The notes below the pieces were generated by a model, which was not told the origin of the DNA, ran no database searches, and was given only the letters and a program-made list of their open reading frames with translations. From assembly GCA_021927905.1 (NCBI GenBank), contig BLLK01000045.1:930001-994000 (forward strand): DNA of 64,000 nt, in the 5' to 3' direction. This document shows, piece by piece, positions 63,801 to 64,000 of this stretch (its first letter is position 1; the number at the start of each line of letters is the position of its first letter). A program made the position numbers and the translations under genes. Source of the DNA: Chaetoceros tenuissimus. Taxonomy: Eukaryota; Bacillariophyta; Thalassiosirophyceae; Chaetocerotales; Chaetocerotaceae.

Positions 63801-64000
63801 ATCTTCAAAGCCAATGGCAAGGTGTGGGGTAATATATCCTTGGCTGACGACAAACAGAGTTCCGAGACCGAGGAAGATGCTCTCTTGCTTCTATCAAAAG
63901 AGCAGCGATTGATTCTTGACCACGTCTGCAGGAAACATTGGCAAGAAGCACGTGACGCTATTTTGGCAAACAAAGAGGATCTCACTGTTGGTCTTTTGAA
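60889..64000 (+). CDS. IFT140: Intraflagellar transport protein IFT140, shortened N-terminus (3' partial)
   Basis: IFT140 is the core IFT-A scaffold for retrograde transport in cilia. The bulk is one long exon to 63246, then exon 63323 to the window end (76 bp intron, phase 2, Thr codon). The 5' end is tentative: ATG at 60889, a 15-codon exon, a 79 bp intron and re-entry at 61013. The first ATG inside the long exon is 61169. Landmarks in IFT140 order are EPRVFVYE, GFEHCD, KIGMLEEAVNLYKDLDRKDL, YYCGKDLEAKGDLEGA, MGLVFEKQGDLPRAVEYLRK, and ILAANYLQTTNYKDEPSIKK after splicing. The start aligns only with the second beta-propeller of animal IFT140. About 450 residues of the first propeller are missing, and another gene ends just upstream. 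Confidence 0.82.

Overview
The window is nuclear DNA from a photosynthetic stramenopile, most likely a centric diatom close to Chaetoceros or Thalassiosira. Four things point there. Genes are packed closely on both strands with short GT-AG introns (mostly 60-190 bp). Several introns carry TACTAAC/TACTAAT-like branch sites. Secretory and plastid proteins start with signal peptides ending in an A-F type cleavage site. Secreted proteins carry long PSxxPS tracts and cysteine-rich modules. An IFT140 gene implies a flagellated stage. This argues against pennate diatoms and fits a centric species, whose sperm are flagellated. The species call is inference. I see no retroviral, Polinton-like or other mobile element, no CRISPR array and no rRNA.

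Layout. 1-5.2 kb: a 5'-partial cap-methyltransferase gene, then glutamine-dependent NAD+ synthetase lying between two inverted copies of a ~600 bp segment, each with a tRNA-Gly(UCC). 5.2-13.1 kb: a ZC2HC1-like zinc-finger protein, a CRAL-TRIO membrane protein with a short acidic repeat, a SET-like protein, a NOPCHAP1-like protein and an ankyrin-like protein. 13.5-18.1 kb: a mitochondrial carrier, a small mitochondrial membrane protein, a polytopic membrane protein and a lysine-rich, probably nuclear, protein. 18.6-21.7 kb: a large secreted ShK-like/PSxxPS protein. 21.8-26.2 kb: an HrpB-type helicase and an SDR with a plastid-thylakoid presequence. 26.5-32.9 kb: several small enzymes, three of them related to 2-oxoglutarate/Fe(II) oxygenases, plus PDZ, VOC and PCP_red-like proteins. 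33-40.7 kb: alpha/beta hydrolase, sulfotransferase-like protein, FG-GAP membrane protein, glycosyltransferase-like protein. 41.1-50.5 kb: Fun30/SMARCAD1-type SNF2 ATPase, a coiled-coil membrane protein, TMEM53-like hydrolase, dihydropteridine-reductase-like SDR and a PhyH-like oxygenase. 50.9-57.4 kb: a secreted Cys-rich protein, an unrecognised protein, eIF1, a Golgi glycosyltransferase and a small ORF. 57.2-60.7 kb: an unrecognised family with a repeated ~80-residue module. 60.9 kb to the end: IFT140, lacking its first beta-propeller and running off the window.

This is ordinary eukaryotic gene order. Genes are monocistronic, and neighbours share promoters or 3' ends rather than a pathway. 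Most coding models below were built by joining open frames at GT-AG sites that preserve phase. Where a junction is tentative the entry says so. The most unusual items are the repeated CEGGPF-module family with its single-module neighbour, the shortened IFT140, the tRNA-bearing inverted repeat around NAD synthetase, an in-frame TGA in a 2OG oxygenase gene and a 39 bp intron.
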